From Streptomyces fradiae ATCC 10745 = DSM 40063 (lineage in GTDB: Bacteria; Actinomycetota; Actinomycetes; Streptomycetales; Streptomycetaceae): 64,000 nt of DNA. A program made the position numbers and the translations under genes. Positions within the stretch are counted from its first letter, which is position 1; every line of letters starts with the position of its first letter. The notes under the pieces are model-generated. The model made no database searches and was not told the origin of the DNA. It saw nothing but the letters and a program-made list of their open reading frames with translations. This document shows, piece after piece, positions 34,568 to 43,396 of the stretch. Location of the stretch: the NCBI RefSeq assembly GCF_008704425.1, contig NZ_CP023696.1:792501-856500 (forward strand), read 5' to 3'.

Positions 34568-35377
34568 GTGACCCGCCTTCCGGACCCCACCCCGCGCCCC
34601 CGCCCCCGTCCCCTCCCGCGTCCGCGCCACCCGTACCTGGACCATCCCTCCCCCATCCCCTTCGCCCACCGGGGCGGCGCGGCGGACGGGCTGGAGAACA
34701 CCGCCGCCGCGTTCCGGCGGGCCGCGGACGCCGGCTACCGCTACTTCGAGACCGACGTGCACACCACGGCGGACGGCAGGCTCGTCGCCTTCCACGACCC
34801 GACCCTGGACCGGGTGACCGACGCGCGCGGGCGCATCGCGCGCCTGCCGTGGAGCGCGGTGCGGCGGGCAAGGGTGGCGGGCCGCGAGCCGCTGCCGCTC
34901 TTCGAGGAACTGCTGGAGGAGTTCCCCGACGCCCGGTGGAACGTCGACCTGAAGGCCGAGTCGGCGCTCGAACCCCTGGTGTCCCTGGTCCGCCGGGCGA
35001 ACGCCTGGGACCGGGTGTGCGTCGGCTCGTTCAACGAGGGCCGGGTGGCCAGGGCGCGCCGCGCGGCCGGCGAGCGGCTGGCCACGTCCTTCGGGGTGCG
35101 CGGCGTGGTGGGGCTGCGGCTGCGCTCGTACGGGATACCGGCGGCGCTGCGCGCGGGCGCCGTGGCCGCGCAGGTGCCCGAGGCGCAGGGGGGCGTCCGG
35201 GTGGTGGACCGGCGCTTCGTCCGCGAGGCCCACGCGCGCGGGCTCCAGGTGCACGTCTGGACGGTCAACGACCCGGCGCGGATGGAGGCCCTCCTGGACC
35301 TTGGCGTCGATGGCATCATGACCGATCATCTGGAGACGCTGCGCACGGTGCTCACGGGCCGGGGGGCGTGGGGGTGA
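34568..35377 (+). CDS. Glycerophosphodiester phosphodiesterase
   Basis: Splits glycerophosphodiesters to glycerol-3-phosphate and alcohol. About 269 residues. Seen: the metal and catalytic motif FAHRGGAADGLENTAAAF, YFETDVHTTADGRLVAFHDPTLDR, VDLKAES, and near the end VWTVNDPARMEALLDLGVDGIMTDH. No signal peptide, so cytoplasmic; the first 25 residues are Pro/Arg-rich. GTG 34568 lies 62 bases after the YczE gene, and the next MFS gene starts 40 bases after its stop, so an operon is likely. Confidence 0.94.
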   Translation: MTRLPDPTPRPRPRPLPRPRHPYLDHPSPIPFAHRGGAADGLENTAAAFRRAADAGYRYFETDVHTTADGRLVAFHDPTLDRVTDARGRIARLPWSAVRRARVAGREPLPLFEELLEEFPDARWNVDLKAESALEPLVSLVRRANAWDRVCVGSFNEGRVARARRAAGERLATSFGVRGVVGLRLRSYGIPAALRAGAVAAQVPEAQGGVRVVDRRFVREAHARGLQVHVWTVNDPARMEALLDLGVDGIMTDHLETLRTVLTGRGAWG

Positions 35378-35417
35378 CCCGGCGCCGGCCGGGGCCGGGA
35401 CGAACGAGGGGGCGCGT

Positions 35418-36782
35418 GTGACCGCCGAGACCGCCGACCGCGGCGAGGACACCGCCGCGCCGCCACCGCCGCCCGACCGCAGGCGTGAACAGCGGGGCTG
35501 GTACTTCTACGACTTCGCGTGCTCGGTGTACTCCACCAGCGTCCTGACGGTGTTCCTGGGGCCGTACCTGACGTCGGTGGCCAAGGCGGCGGCGGACGCG
35601 GACGGCTTCGTGCACCCGCTGGGCATACCCGTGCGGGCGGGGTCGGTCTTCGCGTACTCCGTCTCCCTGTCGATCGTCCTCGCGGTGCTGGTGATGCCGC
35701 TGGCGGGGGCGGCCGCCGACCGTACGGGGCGCAAGAAGCCGCTGCTGGCGGCCGCCGCGTACGTCGGGGCGGGCGCGACGGCGGGCATGTTCTTCCTGGA
35801 CGGCGACCGGTACCTGCTGGGCGCGCTGCTGCTGGTCCTCGCCAACGCGTCGCTCGCCGTGTCGATGGCCCTCTACAACGCGTACCTGCCGCAGATCGCC
35901 GAGCCGGACGAGCGGGACGCGGTGTCGTCGCGCGGCTGGGCCTTCGGCTACGCCTCCGGCGCCCTGGTGCTGCTGCTGAACCTGGCGCTGTACACGGGGC
36001 ACGCGTCGCTGGGGCTGACGGAGTCGGAGGCGGTGCGGATCTGCCTGGCGTCGGCCGGCCTGTGGTGGGGCGCCTTCACGCTGGTGCCGCTGCGGCGGCT
36101 GCGGGACCGGCGGGTCGCGCGGGACGGGGCGGGCGCGGTCGGGTCGGGATGGCGGCAGCTCAGGGCGACGCTGCGGGACATGCGGCGCCACCCGCTGACG
36201 CTGGCGTTCCTCCTGGCGTACCTGATCTACAACGACGGCGTGCAGACCGTGATCAGCCAGGCGTCCGTGTACGGCTCGGAGGAGCTGGGCCTGGAGCAGA
36301 CGACGCTGATCACCGCGGTGCTGCTGGTGCAGGTCCTGGCGGTGGCGGGGGCGCTGGGGATGGGGCGGCTGGCCCGCTCGTACGGGGCGAAGCGGACGAT
36401 CCTCGGGTCGCTGGCCGTGTGGACGGCGATCCTGGCCGCCGCGTACTTCCTGCCGGCCGGGGCTCCGGTCTGGTTCTACGCGCTGGCGGCGGCGATCGGC
36501 CTGGTCCTGGGCGGGAGCCAGGCGCTGTCGCGCTCGCTCTTCTCGCACCTGGTCCCGCGGGGCAAGGAGGCCGAGTACTTCTCGGCGTACGAGATGAGCG
36601 ACCGGGGCCTGAGCTGGCTGGGGCCGCTGGTCTTCGGACTCGCCTACCAGCTGACCGGCAGCTACCGTGAGGCGATCATCTCGCTGGTGCTGTTCTTCGC
36701 CGTCGGGTTCGTGCTGCTGGCGCGCGTGCCGGTGCGGCGCGCGGTCGCGGCGGCGGGCAACCCGGTGCCCGAGCGGATCTGA
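35418..36782 (+). CDS. MFS transporter, UMF1/Atg22-like
   Basis: 454 residues, about 12 membrane segments. Seen: the family opening GWYFYDFACSVYSTSVLTVFLGPYL, AGAAADRTGRKKPLL in the first cytoplasmic loop, YLPQIAEPDERDAVSSRGWAFGY, LIYNDGVQTVISQASVYG, and SRSLFSHLVPRGKEAEYFS. These match the Atg22/UMF1 family, related to vacuolar amino-acid effluxers. Cargo in bacteria is not established. GTG 35418 with GAGGGGG upstream. Co-directional with the phosphodiesterase. Confidence 0.9.
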   Translation: MTAETADRGEDTAAPPPPPDRRREQRGWYFYDFACSVYSTSVLTVFLGPYLTSVAKAAADADGFVHPLGIPVRAGSVFAYSVSLSIVLAVLVMPLAGAAADRTGRKKPLLAAAAYVGAGATAGMFFLDGDRYLLGALLLVLANASLAVSMALYNAYLPQIAEPDERDAVSSRGWAFGYASGALVLLLNLALYTGHASLGLTESEAVRICLASAGLWWGAFTLVPLRRLRDRRVARDGAGAVGSGWRQLRATLRDMRRHPLTLAFLLAYLIYNDGVQTVISQASVYGSEELGLEQTTLITAVLLVQVLAVAGALGMGRLARSYGAKRTILGSLAVWTAILAAAYFLPAGAPVWFYALAAAIGLVLGGSQALSRSLFSHLVPRGKEAEYFSAYEMSDRGLSWLGPLVFGLAYQLTGSYREAIISLVLFFAVGFVLLARVPVRRAVAAAGNPVPERI

Positions 36783-36970
36783 TCGCATGGCGGTCCCGTT
36801 TAGACGGCGGACCGAAAGGGCGGTAGTGTACGCCTTTGGCCTGCCAGGCGGACCGTTACTGCGTGCGCAGTATACGACAGCCCTGGGTGACATCTCCTGC
36901 CAGATGTGACAAACCGGGCACTGGTGGGTACAAAAGGGGCGGCACGACGGGCGACGCATGACCCGCAACG

Positions 36971-36996
36971 GGAATCTTCACCGCCGACCGGACGTT
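36971..36996 (+). promoter_or_regulatory. SigR-type promoter of rbpA
   Basis: GGAAT (36971-36975), an 18-base spacer, then GTT (36994-36996): an exact match to the SigR consensus GGAAT-N18-GTT, about 60 bases before rbpA. In S. coelicolor rbpA is a known SigR target induced by disulfide stress, so this site is well supported. Confidence 0.85.
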
Positions 36997-37057
36997 GACC
37001 GGATGACGACGACAGCGACACCTGTCCTGTGGGCGACAAGCCCGGGAGGCACGATTC

Positions 37058-37432
37058 ATGAGTGAGCGAGCTCTTCGCGGCACGCGCCTCGTGGTGACGA
37101 GCTACGAGACCGACCGCGGCATCGATCTGGCCCCGCGCCAGGCGGTGGAGTACGCATGCGAGAAGGGGCATCGCTTCGAGATGCCCTTCTCGGTCGAGGC
37201 GGAGATCCCGCCGGAGTGGGAGTGCAAGGTCTGCGGGAGCCAGGCGCTCCTGGTGGACGGCGACGGCCCCGAGGAGAAGAAGGCGAAGCCCGCGCGTACG
37301 CACTGGGACATGCTGATGGAGCGGCGCACCCGCGAGGAGCTGGAGGAGGTGCTGGCCGAGCGGCTGGCGGTCCTGCGCTCCGGCGCCATGAACATCGCCG
37401 TGCATCCGCGCGACAGCAGGAAGTCCGCGTGA
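37058..37432 (+). CDS. rbpA: RNA polymerase-binding protein RbpA
   Basis: Binds RNA polymerase and the housekeeping sigma factor (HrdB) and stabilises the open complex. 124 residues. Seen: ALRGTRLVVTSYETDRGIDLAPRQ at the start, the zinc-ribbon-like core YACEKGHRFEMPF and WECKVCGS, then the basic linker and sigma-interacting helix REELEEVLAERLAVL. Preceded by a SigR-type promoter and followed by a strong hairpin, so monocistronic. Orthologue of SCO1421. Confidence 0.97.
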   Translation: MSERALRGTRLVVTSYETDRGIDLAPRQAVEYACEKGHRFEMPFSVEAEIPPEWECKVCGSQALLVDGDGPEEKKAKPARTHWDMLMERRTREELEEVLAERLAVLRSGAMNIAVHPRDSRKSA

Positions 37433-37458
37433 CGGTCTAGCACCGGCCCGCGCGCGAG

Positions 37459-37504
37459 AGCCGCGGGGTGCGGTACGCATCGACGTACCCGCCCCGCGGC
37501 TTTC
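37459..37504 (+). terminator. rbpA terminator
   Basis: AGCCGCGGGG (37459-37468) pairs with CCCCGCGGCT (37492-37501); the loop holds a further GGTACG/CGTACC pair. TTTC follows. It lies 27 bases after the rbpA stop. The remaining gap 37505-37848 shows no gene or clear signal. Confidence 0.85.
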
Positions 37505-37848
37505 GCACGCCCGGATGCGGGGCCCGCCCCGGGGGGATGGCCGTGCCGGGCGTGCGTCGTGTCGACGAGGACGGACTCCAGGACGGGGCGGGGGCCCGGG
37601 AGCCGGTCCGGTGAAGCAGGTCCTCCACACCGCCCCGGTAAGCGATCACGGCGAGGGCCCCTCGGAGGTCGAGCGCTTCGCCGAAGAAGCGAGTGGACTC
37701 GTCCTTCCGAGGGCGGTCCCGCGCCGGATCCGCCCGGATGAGCGGGTCGGAGGCAACGGCGTACGCACCGGCCCGCCGCGCCCTGTCCGTGCCCGGGGCC
37801 GCCTCCGGGCGGGACGGCGGCCGACGGCGAACGCGGGCCGAGGCGGGG

Positions 37849-38397
37849 TCAGGGGGTCAGCGGGGGGCGCGGGCCGCGGGGACCCGCCGGGTCCTCGGGG
37901 GTGTCGCGGATGACCTCGCCCTGGACGACCTTGCCGTCCGGCCGGTGGACGCGCGCCTGCCGCAGGAGCGTGCCCATGCGCCGGTCGAGGGTCCGCTCCG
38001 CGTACCGCGCCGCCGCCGTGCGGACCGGCGGGAGGAGCAGCAGGAGGCCCAGCGCGTCGGAGGCGAGGCCCGGCAGCATCAGCAGGAGGCCGCCGAGCAT
38101 CAGCATGCCGTTGCCGTCCCCGCCCTTCCCGGGCGCCGCCGGGACACCGCCCGCCTGCTGCCGCTGGAGCGTCTGCGTGAGGGTCGTGAAGGCCCGGCGC
38201 CCCGCCCGCTTCACCACGGCCGCGCCGAGGAGTCCGCCGCCCACCAGCAGGGCGAGCACGACGAGGGCGCTCGACGCGTCCGCCACCAGGGTCAGCAGCC
38301 AGATCTCCAGCACGAGCCAGGCGGCCAGGCCGAGGGGAACGAGGGTGCGGGCGCGCGAACGCCCGCGGGTCGGAGGCAGCGGTGCACCGGTCGTCAT
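37849..38397 (-). CDS. fxsA: FxsA family membrane protein
   Basis: 182 residues with three or four hydrophobic segments (LVPLGLAAWLVLEIWLLTLVA, SALVVLALLVGGGLLGAAVV, MLMLGGLLLMLPGLASDALGLLLLLPPVR). The LMLPGLASDALGLLLLLPPVR motif is the FxsA hallmark. The E. coli protein is named for suppressing F-plasmid exclusion of phage T7; the function here is unknown. The cytoplasmic C-tail is basic then Pro-rich. ATG 38397; no clear ribosome site. It lies downstream of ppm on the same strand (217-base gap), as in S. coelicolor. Confidence 0.9.
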   Translation of the reverse strand: MTTGAPLPPTRGRSRARTLVPLGLAAWLVLEIWLLTLVADASSALVVLALLVGGGLLGAAVVKRAGRRAFTTLTQTLQRQQAGGVPAAPGKGGDGNGMLMLGGLLLMLPGLASDALGLLLLLPPVRTAAARYAERTLDRRMGTLLRQARVHRPDGKVVQGEVIRDTPEDPAGPRGPRPPLTP

Positions 38398-38614
38398 GCA
38401 CCCCAGTGTGCCTGGGCCCGTGACAAGACCGCGTAAGGGTCCCGCCGCTTCCCGGAGCCCGGGCGCCGGCCGCCCCACAGGACCGCGCCCGCCCGCGGGT
38501 GGCGGTCCCGCGCCCGGAAGCCCGGACCCGCGCCCGGCGTTCCCGGACGCGCCCGTGCCCGGCGGGCACGGGGCCGGCCCCGCGCCCGGGTGGTCGTCCG
38601 CCCGGACGGCGGGG

Positions 38615-39472
38615 TCAGCGCCGCTCGCGGCCGTCCAGGGCCCCGTGGCCGGCCTCCCGGCTCTCCCGCGCACCGCGGTCGGCCGGCGAACCGCCCCCCG
38701 GCAGCGGCTCGCGGCCCGCCAGCCGGCCGGCGCGGGAGGTCACGCCCCAGGAGGTGACCCGCCACAGCGCCTCGACGACGATGTCCCGGCTCATCTTGGA
38801 GTCGCCGTGCTCGCGCTCCACGAACGTGATGGGCACCTCCACCACGTGGAACCCGGCAGCGACCGCCCGGCGCGCGAGGTCGATCTGGAAGCAGTAGCCC
38901 TGCGAGGCCACGTCCTCCAGCCCCAGGCCCCGCAGCGTGTCCGCGCGGAACGCCCGGAAGCCGCCCGTGACGTCGCGGATCGGCACGCCCAGCATCAGCC
39001 GCGAGTAGACGCTGGCGCCCCGCGACAGGTACTCGCGCGACTTCGGCCAGTTCACGATCCGGCCGCCGGGGATCCAGCGGGAGCCCAGGACGAGGTCGGC
39101 GCCCTTCAGCGCGGTGAGGAGCCGGGGCAGCTCCTCCGGCCGGTGGGAGCCGTCGGCGTCCATCTCCACCAGGACTCCGTAGCCGCGCTCCATGCCCCAG
39201 CGGAAGCCCGCCAGGTACGCCGCGCCGAGGCCCTCCTTGCCCTTGCGGTGCAGCACGTGGACGTGCGGGTCGCGGGCGGACAGCTCGTCGGCGATCCCGC
39301 CGGTGCCGTCCGGGCTGTTGTCGTCGGCGACGAGGATGTGCGCGTCCGGTACGGCTTTGCGTACCCGGGAGACGATCGGCCCGATGTTCTCCGCCTCGTT
39401 GTAGGTCGGAATGATCACCAAGGCACTGCCCAGCGGTCCGTACCGCCGCTGACTCTGACCGTCGTCTTTCAC
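38615..39472 (-). CDS. ppm: Polyprenol-phosphate mannosyltransferase (Ppm)
   Basis: Makes polyprenol-phosphate-mannose from GDP-mannose at the inner membrane face; in Streptomyces this feeds protein O-mannosylation. 285 residues, GT2 fold: VIIPTYNEAENIGPIVSR, ILVADDNSPDGTGGIADEL, the metal motif MDADGSHRPEELP, VLGSRWIPGG, and DVTGGFRAFR. No acyltransferase or C-terminal membrane domain is fused. The C-terminus is a disordered Arg/Glu/Gly tail. GTG 39472. From memory, SCO1423 is the orthologue, needed for phiC31 infection in S. coelicolor. Confidence 0.93.
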   Translation of the reverse strand: MKDDGQSQRRYGPLGSALVIIPTYNEAENIGPIVSRVRKAVPDAHILVADDNSPDGTGGIADELSARDPHVHVLHRKGKEGLGAAYLAGFRWGMERGYGVLVEMDADGSHRPEELPRLLTALKGADLVLGSRWIPGGRIVNWPKSREYLSRGASVYSRLMLGVPIRDVTGGFRAFRADTLRGLGLEDVASQGYCFQIDLARRAVAAGFHVVEVPITFVEREHGDSKMSRDIVVEALWRVTSWGVTSRAGRLAGREPLPGGGSPADRGARESREAGHGALDGRERR

Positions 39473-40043
39473 TGCTGCCCCTTATGTGTAAGCGCGAGTG
39501 CCCACCATAGCGAGCCGGCCGCACGGGCGAAGGCCGCGTCGGAGCGCGGGGGGACGGGGCCCGGAGGACGGGGGCCCGGAGGACGGGACGGAGCGGGGGG
39601 CGGGGCGCGTACGGCCCGCACGGGGGCCCGGCGTCCTTCGGGCCGACCTTGGGGCCCGCTGGCTGCGGGTCGTCCGAGAGCCGTTGTCTACTGAACGTCC
39701 GGGCCCCACCGGGTCTCACCCCGCCCCGGCTCCCGCGAGCCGGGGGACGCCCGGCCGGGGCCCCGCCCGCCGCGTGGCGCTGGTACTGAACCTGGCTCCC
39801 TGCGGTGGTGCGCCGGTGCGGCACACCACCCCGCGATCCAGCGGCGCTCCGCGGCCGGGTCGAGGCTCTGCTCGGCCGGTCGGACGTCCGTGGTGGACCC
39901 GCCGAACCTACCGGCCGCTCACCGCTGCCTGTCAACACCCGCGCGACCTGCGGTGTTCGGATGAACGCCCAGGTCAGAGACGAAGATCCGCAGGTAGTGA
40001 CGGAACGCCCGGCGCGCCGCCCGCCGGCCGCGCCCCGCCCATC
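39473..40043. other. Gene-free interval upstream of ppm
   Basis: 571 bases between two minus-strand genes. No ORF has convincing composition. Sequence is GC-rich with short repeats of CGGAGGACGGG near 39560-39590 and somewhat less GC-rich near 39940-39990. It must hold the ppm promoter, but I cannot point to a clear -10/-35 pair. Confidence 0.4.
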
Positions 40044-41708
40044 TCACTCGTTCGGTCGTACGAACACCGTCCGGCCGCCGACCACCGTGCGCAGGCACAC
40101 CGGCAGCGGGCCGCCCGGCGTGAGGTCGGGCAGGCCGGGCGTGCCGGAGCGGGGGTCGGTGGACCAGCGGGCCACCCGGTCGTCGGGAGCCTGGACGACC
40201 AGCTCGCCGGCGCGCCAGACGGCGTAGTCGGCGGGCGCGCCGGGCACGAGGACCCCCGCGTCGTCCCGGCCGACGGCCCGCCAGCCGCCGCGCGTGTGGG
40301 CGGTGAAGGCGGCCCGGACGGAGACGCGGTGCGCGGGCGTCCGGTGGAACGCGGCGGCGCGGACGGTCCCCCACGGGTCGAGGGGGGTGACCGGGCTGTC
40401 GGAGCCGAAGGCGAGCGGCACGCCGGCGCGCAGCAGCGCCGCGTACGGATTGAGGGTGCGGGCCCGCTCGACGCCGAGCCGCTCGGCGTACATGCCGTCG
40501 TCACCGCCCCAGGCGGCGTCGAAGGCGGGCTGCACGGAGGCGGTGAGGCCCAGTTCGGCGAAGGCGGCGATCGTCTCGGGGGTGAGCATCTCGGCGTGCT
40601 CGACGCGGTGCCGGGCGGCGCGGACGCGGTGCAGGCCGGTCTTCTCGGCGGCGGCCCGGACGCCGTCCACGACGGCGGTCACCGCCGCGTCGCCGATGGC
40701 GTGGAAGCCGGCCTGGAGCCCGGCCTCGGTGCAGGCGGCCACGTGGGCGGCGACGGCGGCCGCGTCGAGGTGGGCCGTGCCCGTGTGCGCGGCGTCGGCG
40801 TAGGGCTCGTGGAGGCAGGCCGTGTGGGAGCCGAGCGAACCGTCGGCGAAGAGGTCGCCTGCGGCGCCGTGCGCGCCCAGCTCGCGGATCCGCCGGACGT
40901 CCGCGGGGCCGGCGACGGCCTGCGCCCAGTAGCCGACGACACGGGGCAGCGGCTCCTCGCGCGCCAGCCTCAGCAGGGCGGTGAAGTCCTCCTCGTCGGA
41001 GATCTCGGGGCCGCCGCACTCGTGGACCGTGCCGATGCCGAGGGAGGCGGCGTGCCGCAGCGCGGCGCGCTGCGCCTCGGCGCGCTGGGCGGGCGTGATC
41101 GCCCCGTGCGCGGCGGCCCGTACGGCGTGGTGGGCCGCACCGGTGAGGGGCGCGTCGGGGTGGTGGCCGTCGAGGGCGGTGACGCCGGGCACGAGGTCGA
41201 GCAGGGCGGTGGTGACGACGGCGGAGTGCACGTCGACGCGCGGGAGGTACAGGGGGCGTCCCCCGGTCGCCTCGTCCAGTTCCGCGCGGGACGGGGGACG
41301 CCGCTCGGGCCAGCGCGCCGCGTCCCAGCCGTGCCCCAGCAGGACCTTGTCGCCCGGCCGGGCGGCCGCGAACCGCCGTACGAGACCGAGCGCCTCGCCG
41401 AGGGTGCGGGCGCCGGACAGGTCGAGGCCGGTCAGGGCGAGCCCGGTCGCGGTGGTGTGCACATGCGCGTCGGTGAACGCCGGGGTGACCAGGGCGCCTT
41501 CGAGGTCGACCACCTCGTCGACACCGGAGGCGAAGGCGTCGGCCGCTCCCTCGGAGCCGACCCAGGCGACGTGGCCGCGCTCGACCACCATCGCGGTGGC
41601 GAAGGGGTCGGCGGGGCTGTGGACCTCCCCGCCGCGCAGCAGCAGGGTGGGGGGCTCCCCGGCCCGGTCGGGGTCGAGGGCCTGGGGGTCGTGTGCGCGC
41701 TCGGTCAT
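40044..41708 (-). CDS. Amidohydrolase family protein (YtcJ-like)
   Basis: 554 residues, cyclic-amidohydrolase superfamily. Seen: the N-terminal beta-sandwich, the metal motif FTDAHVHTTATG near residue 70, LLGHGWDAARWPERRPP, HECGGPEISDEEDF, FADGSLGSHTACLHEPYAD, FHAIGDAAVTAVVDGV, RHRVEHAEML, and the closing GSDSPVTPLDPWGTVRAA. The order fits YtcJ-type (exoenzyme regulatory protein AepA-like) members, whose substrates are mostly unknown. ATG 41708 is chosen over the in-frame start at 41801 because members begin here. Monocistronic. Confidence 0.9.
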   Translation of the reverse strand: MTERAHDPQALDPDRAGEPPTLLLRGGEVHSPADPFATAMVVERGHVAWVGSEGAADAFASGVDEVVDLEGALVTPAFTDAHVHTTATGLALTGLDLSGARTLGEALGLVRRFAAARPGDKVLLGHGWDAARWPERRPPSRAELDEATGGRPLYLPRVDVHSAVVTTALLDLVPGVTALDGHHPDAPLTGAAHHAVRAAAHGAITPAQRAEAQRAALRHAASLGIGTVHECGGPEISDEEDFTALLRLAREEPLPRVVGYWAQAVAGPADVRRIRELGAHGAAGDLFADGSLGSHTACLHEPYADAAHTGTAHLDAAAVAAHVAACTEAGLQAGFHAIGDAAVTAVVDGVRAAAEKTGLHRVRAARHRVEHAEMLTPETIAAFAELGLTASVQPAFDAAWGGDDGMYAERLGVERARTLNPYAALLRAGVPLAFGSDSPVTPLDPWGTVRAAAFHRTPAHRVSVRAAFTAHTRGGWRAVGRDDAGVLVPGAPADYAVWRAGELVVQAPDDRVARWSTDPRSGTPGLPDLTPGGPLPVCLRTVVGGRTVFVRPNE

Positions 41709-41786
41709 GGTGACCAGCGTAGACAGCACCGCGGCCCCCACCCTGCCGGGGGCGGCGGGGCCCTGCCGACCGGCCCGCGCAGCTCG

Positions 41787-41846
41787 CGCGCACGCCCGCA
41801 CGCCCGCACGCGCGTGGGCGCGTGGGCGCGTGGGCGCGCGTACGGG
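41787..41846. repeat. Inverted low-complexity repeats upstream of the amidohydrolase
   Basis: Runs of CGCACGCC units are followed by GCGTGGGC units (41790-41840), which can fold into a long GC hairpin. It sits about 80-135 bases ahead of the amidohydrolase start, in the 382-base gap 41709-42090 that otherwise shows nothing. Confidence 0.55.
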
Positions 41847-42090
41847 GGCGCGTCCGTGGGCGGGCGCGTACGCGCGGTGTATGCGGCATGGGGGCGGCGG
41901 CCCGGCCTGGCTCGGTCGAGTCGGCCGACGCGGGGGGGGAGACGCCGGTCACCGGGCTGGAGCCGCGCGGGCGGGGCATGGCGCCGGTCCCGTACGGGGT
42001 CGCGCCCCGCGGTTTCGCGGGGCGCGGGCCGACGCGGGACCTCCGCGGCGGAACGGGCCAGAGGCGAACAGGGACGGACGCGGAACGGGG

Positions 42091-42531
42091 TCAGACGCGC
42101 GGGGGCCTCGACTCGTACGGGGTGGAGAGGACGACCGTGGTGCGGGTGGAGACGCCGGACTGCGAGCGGATCCTGGTGAGGAGGTGCTCCAGCTCCAGCG
42201 GGGTCGCCACCCTGACCTTGAGGATGTAGTTCTCCTCGCCGGCCACGCTGTGGCACGCCTCGATCTCGGCGATGTCGGCGAGGCGGTCCGCGATGTCGTC
42301 CGGGGCGCTGGGGTCGAAGGGTTTCACCGAGATGAACGCGGTCAGCGGCAGGCCGACCGCCTCGGGGTCGACGACGGCGGCGTAGCCGCGGATGACGCCA
42401 CGCTGTTCGAGGCGGCGGACACGCTGATGCACCGCCGAGGTGGACAGGCCCGTGGCCTTGCCCAGGTCGGTGTAGCTCATGCGCCCGTCCTTGACGAGCA
42501 ACTCGACGATCTGACGATCCAGCTCCTCCAT
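42091..42531 (-). CDS. Lrp/AsnC family regulator
   Basis: 146 residues. N-terminal helix-turn-helix (LDRQIVELLVKDGRMSYTDLG, LSTSAVHQRVRRLEQRGVIRGY), then the RAM ligand domain (FISVKPFDPSAP, IEACHSVAGEENYILKVRV). This class senses amino acids as octamers. It is divergent from a small hypothetical gene with a 203-base gap. The target cannot be read from sequence. Confidence 0.95.
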   Translation of the reverse strand: MEELDRQIVELLVKDGRMSYTDLGKATGLSTSAVHQRVRRLEQRGVIRGYAAVVDPEAVGLPLTAFISVKPFDPSAPDDIADRLADIAEIEACHSVAGEENYILKVRVATPLELEHLLTRIRSQSGVSTRTTVVLSTPYESRPPRV

Positions 42532-42734
42532 GCGGTCAACCTATTGCCCCGGCACCCCTCCGGCACAGTCGTCCGGCCGGCGGACGGCCACCCGCCGGGG
42601 TGGTGTGACCAAGGCCACACATCCATGGTCGCGGTCGTTCGGAACCGGACGGTTATCCGAGGGTCTCGCAGGGAATTGCTTGGGGTGGTCGGGGCCGCAT
42701 TGCCTGGTCGGCCCACCTGAGGGGGAGATTCTCC

Positions 42735-43130
42735 ATGCGGGAGCCCGTTGAATCGGTCGAGGCCGACGAGCCCGACGCCTACGACATGTTCGAGATGTTC
42801 CGGGTGGTCTGCCCGGACTGCGCGCAGCCCATCGCCCTGCTCGCGGACGAGGAGTTCCTGCCGGAGCACGCGCTGTGCCCGACGCCGTGGAACCCGTTCG
42901 TCCTGTCGGTGTGCTCCGGCGCCGGCCGCCCGGTGGACGACGCCCGCCCGGTCGACGAGGAGGGGCCGGAGTCCCAGGAGGGGGAGATGGGCGTCCTGCT
43001 GACGCTGCCTCAGGGGATCGACTGGCGCACCCAGCCGTTCTCGCACGTGGGCGGGCCGGGGTCCCGTCCGATCAAGGTGCGGCTCCCGCGCCTGCGCGAC
43101 GCCGCGCCGCGGCTGGGCCGCGCCGCCTGA
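42735..43130 (+). CDS. Conserved hypothetical protein with CPDC motif
   Basis: 131 residues, acidic N-terminus (MREPVESVEADEPDAYDMFEMF), then VVCPDCAQPIALLADEEFLPEHALCP, which may hold a small zinc site (CPDC plus a later Cys). The C-terminus is basic (RSPIKVRLPRLRDAA-like). I know no function. ATG 42735 has GGGGGAG eight bases upstream, an excellent site, and a terminator follows the stop, so it is a real single gene. Divergent from the Lrp regulator, a possible controller. Confidence 0.82.
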   Translation: MREPVESVEADEPDAYDMFEMFRVVCPDCAQPIALLADEEFLPEHALCPTPWNPFVLSVCSGAGRPVDDARPVDEEGPESQEGEMGVLLTLPQGIDWRTQPFSHVGGPGSRPIKVRLPRLRDAAPRLGRAA

Positions 43131-43154
43131 CACCCGGCCGTCCGGCCGGCCCTC

Positions 43155-43185
43155 CGCCCCGGTGCGCACGCGCGCGACCGGGGCG
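43155..43185. terminator. Hairpin terminator
   Basis: CGCCCCGGT (43155-43163) pairs perfectly with ACCGGGGCG (43177-43185); CTTCGCTGT follows. It lies 24 bases after the hypothetical gene's stop. Confidence 0.75.
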
Positions 43186-43271
43186 CTTCGCTGTGCCGTC
43201 GCCGCCGGGCCCGCGGGCGGGCCGGGCCGTACGCCGCGCAGGCCGGACCGCACGCCGTCGGGCCACTGCGA

Positions 43272-43355
43272 CCGGGCCGCCGTGGCCGGGCCGCCGTGGC
43301 CAGGCCGCCGTGGCCGGGCCGCCGTGGCCGGGCCGCCGTGGCCGGGCCGCCGTGG
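43272..43355. repeat. Six tandem copies of a 14-bp unit
   Basis: CCGGGCCGCCGTGG is repeated six times head to tail; only the third copy differs (one G to A). It lies between the terminator and the 3' end of the acyl-CoA dehydrogenase, outside any gene. 14 is not a multiple of 3, so the array is not coding. Confidence 0.95.
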
Positions 43356-43396
43356 CCGGGGTGACCGGCTCACGGCGGCGTCGGCGGCTCTCGGTG

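Noticed and set aside
36667..36909. Small ORF between the UMF1 transporter and rbpA
   Set aside because: Mostly an out-of-frame reading of the transporter end; composition and lack of a ribosome site argue against it.
39498..42179. 893-codon plus-strand ORF opposite the amidohydrolase
   Set aside because: Low-complexity antisense reading; the minus strand carries metal-binding motifs.
43272..43355. CRISPR array from the tandem repeats
   Set aside because: Units are contiguous with no spacers, and no cas genes are present.
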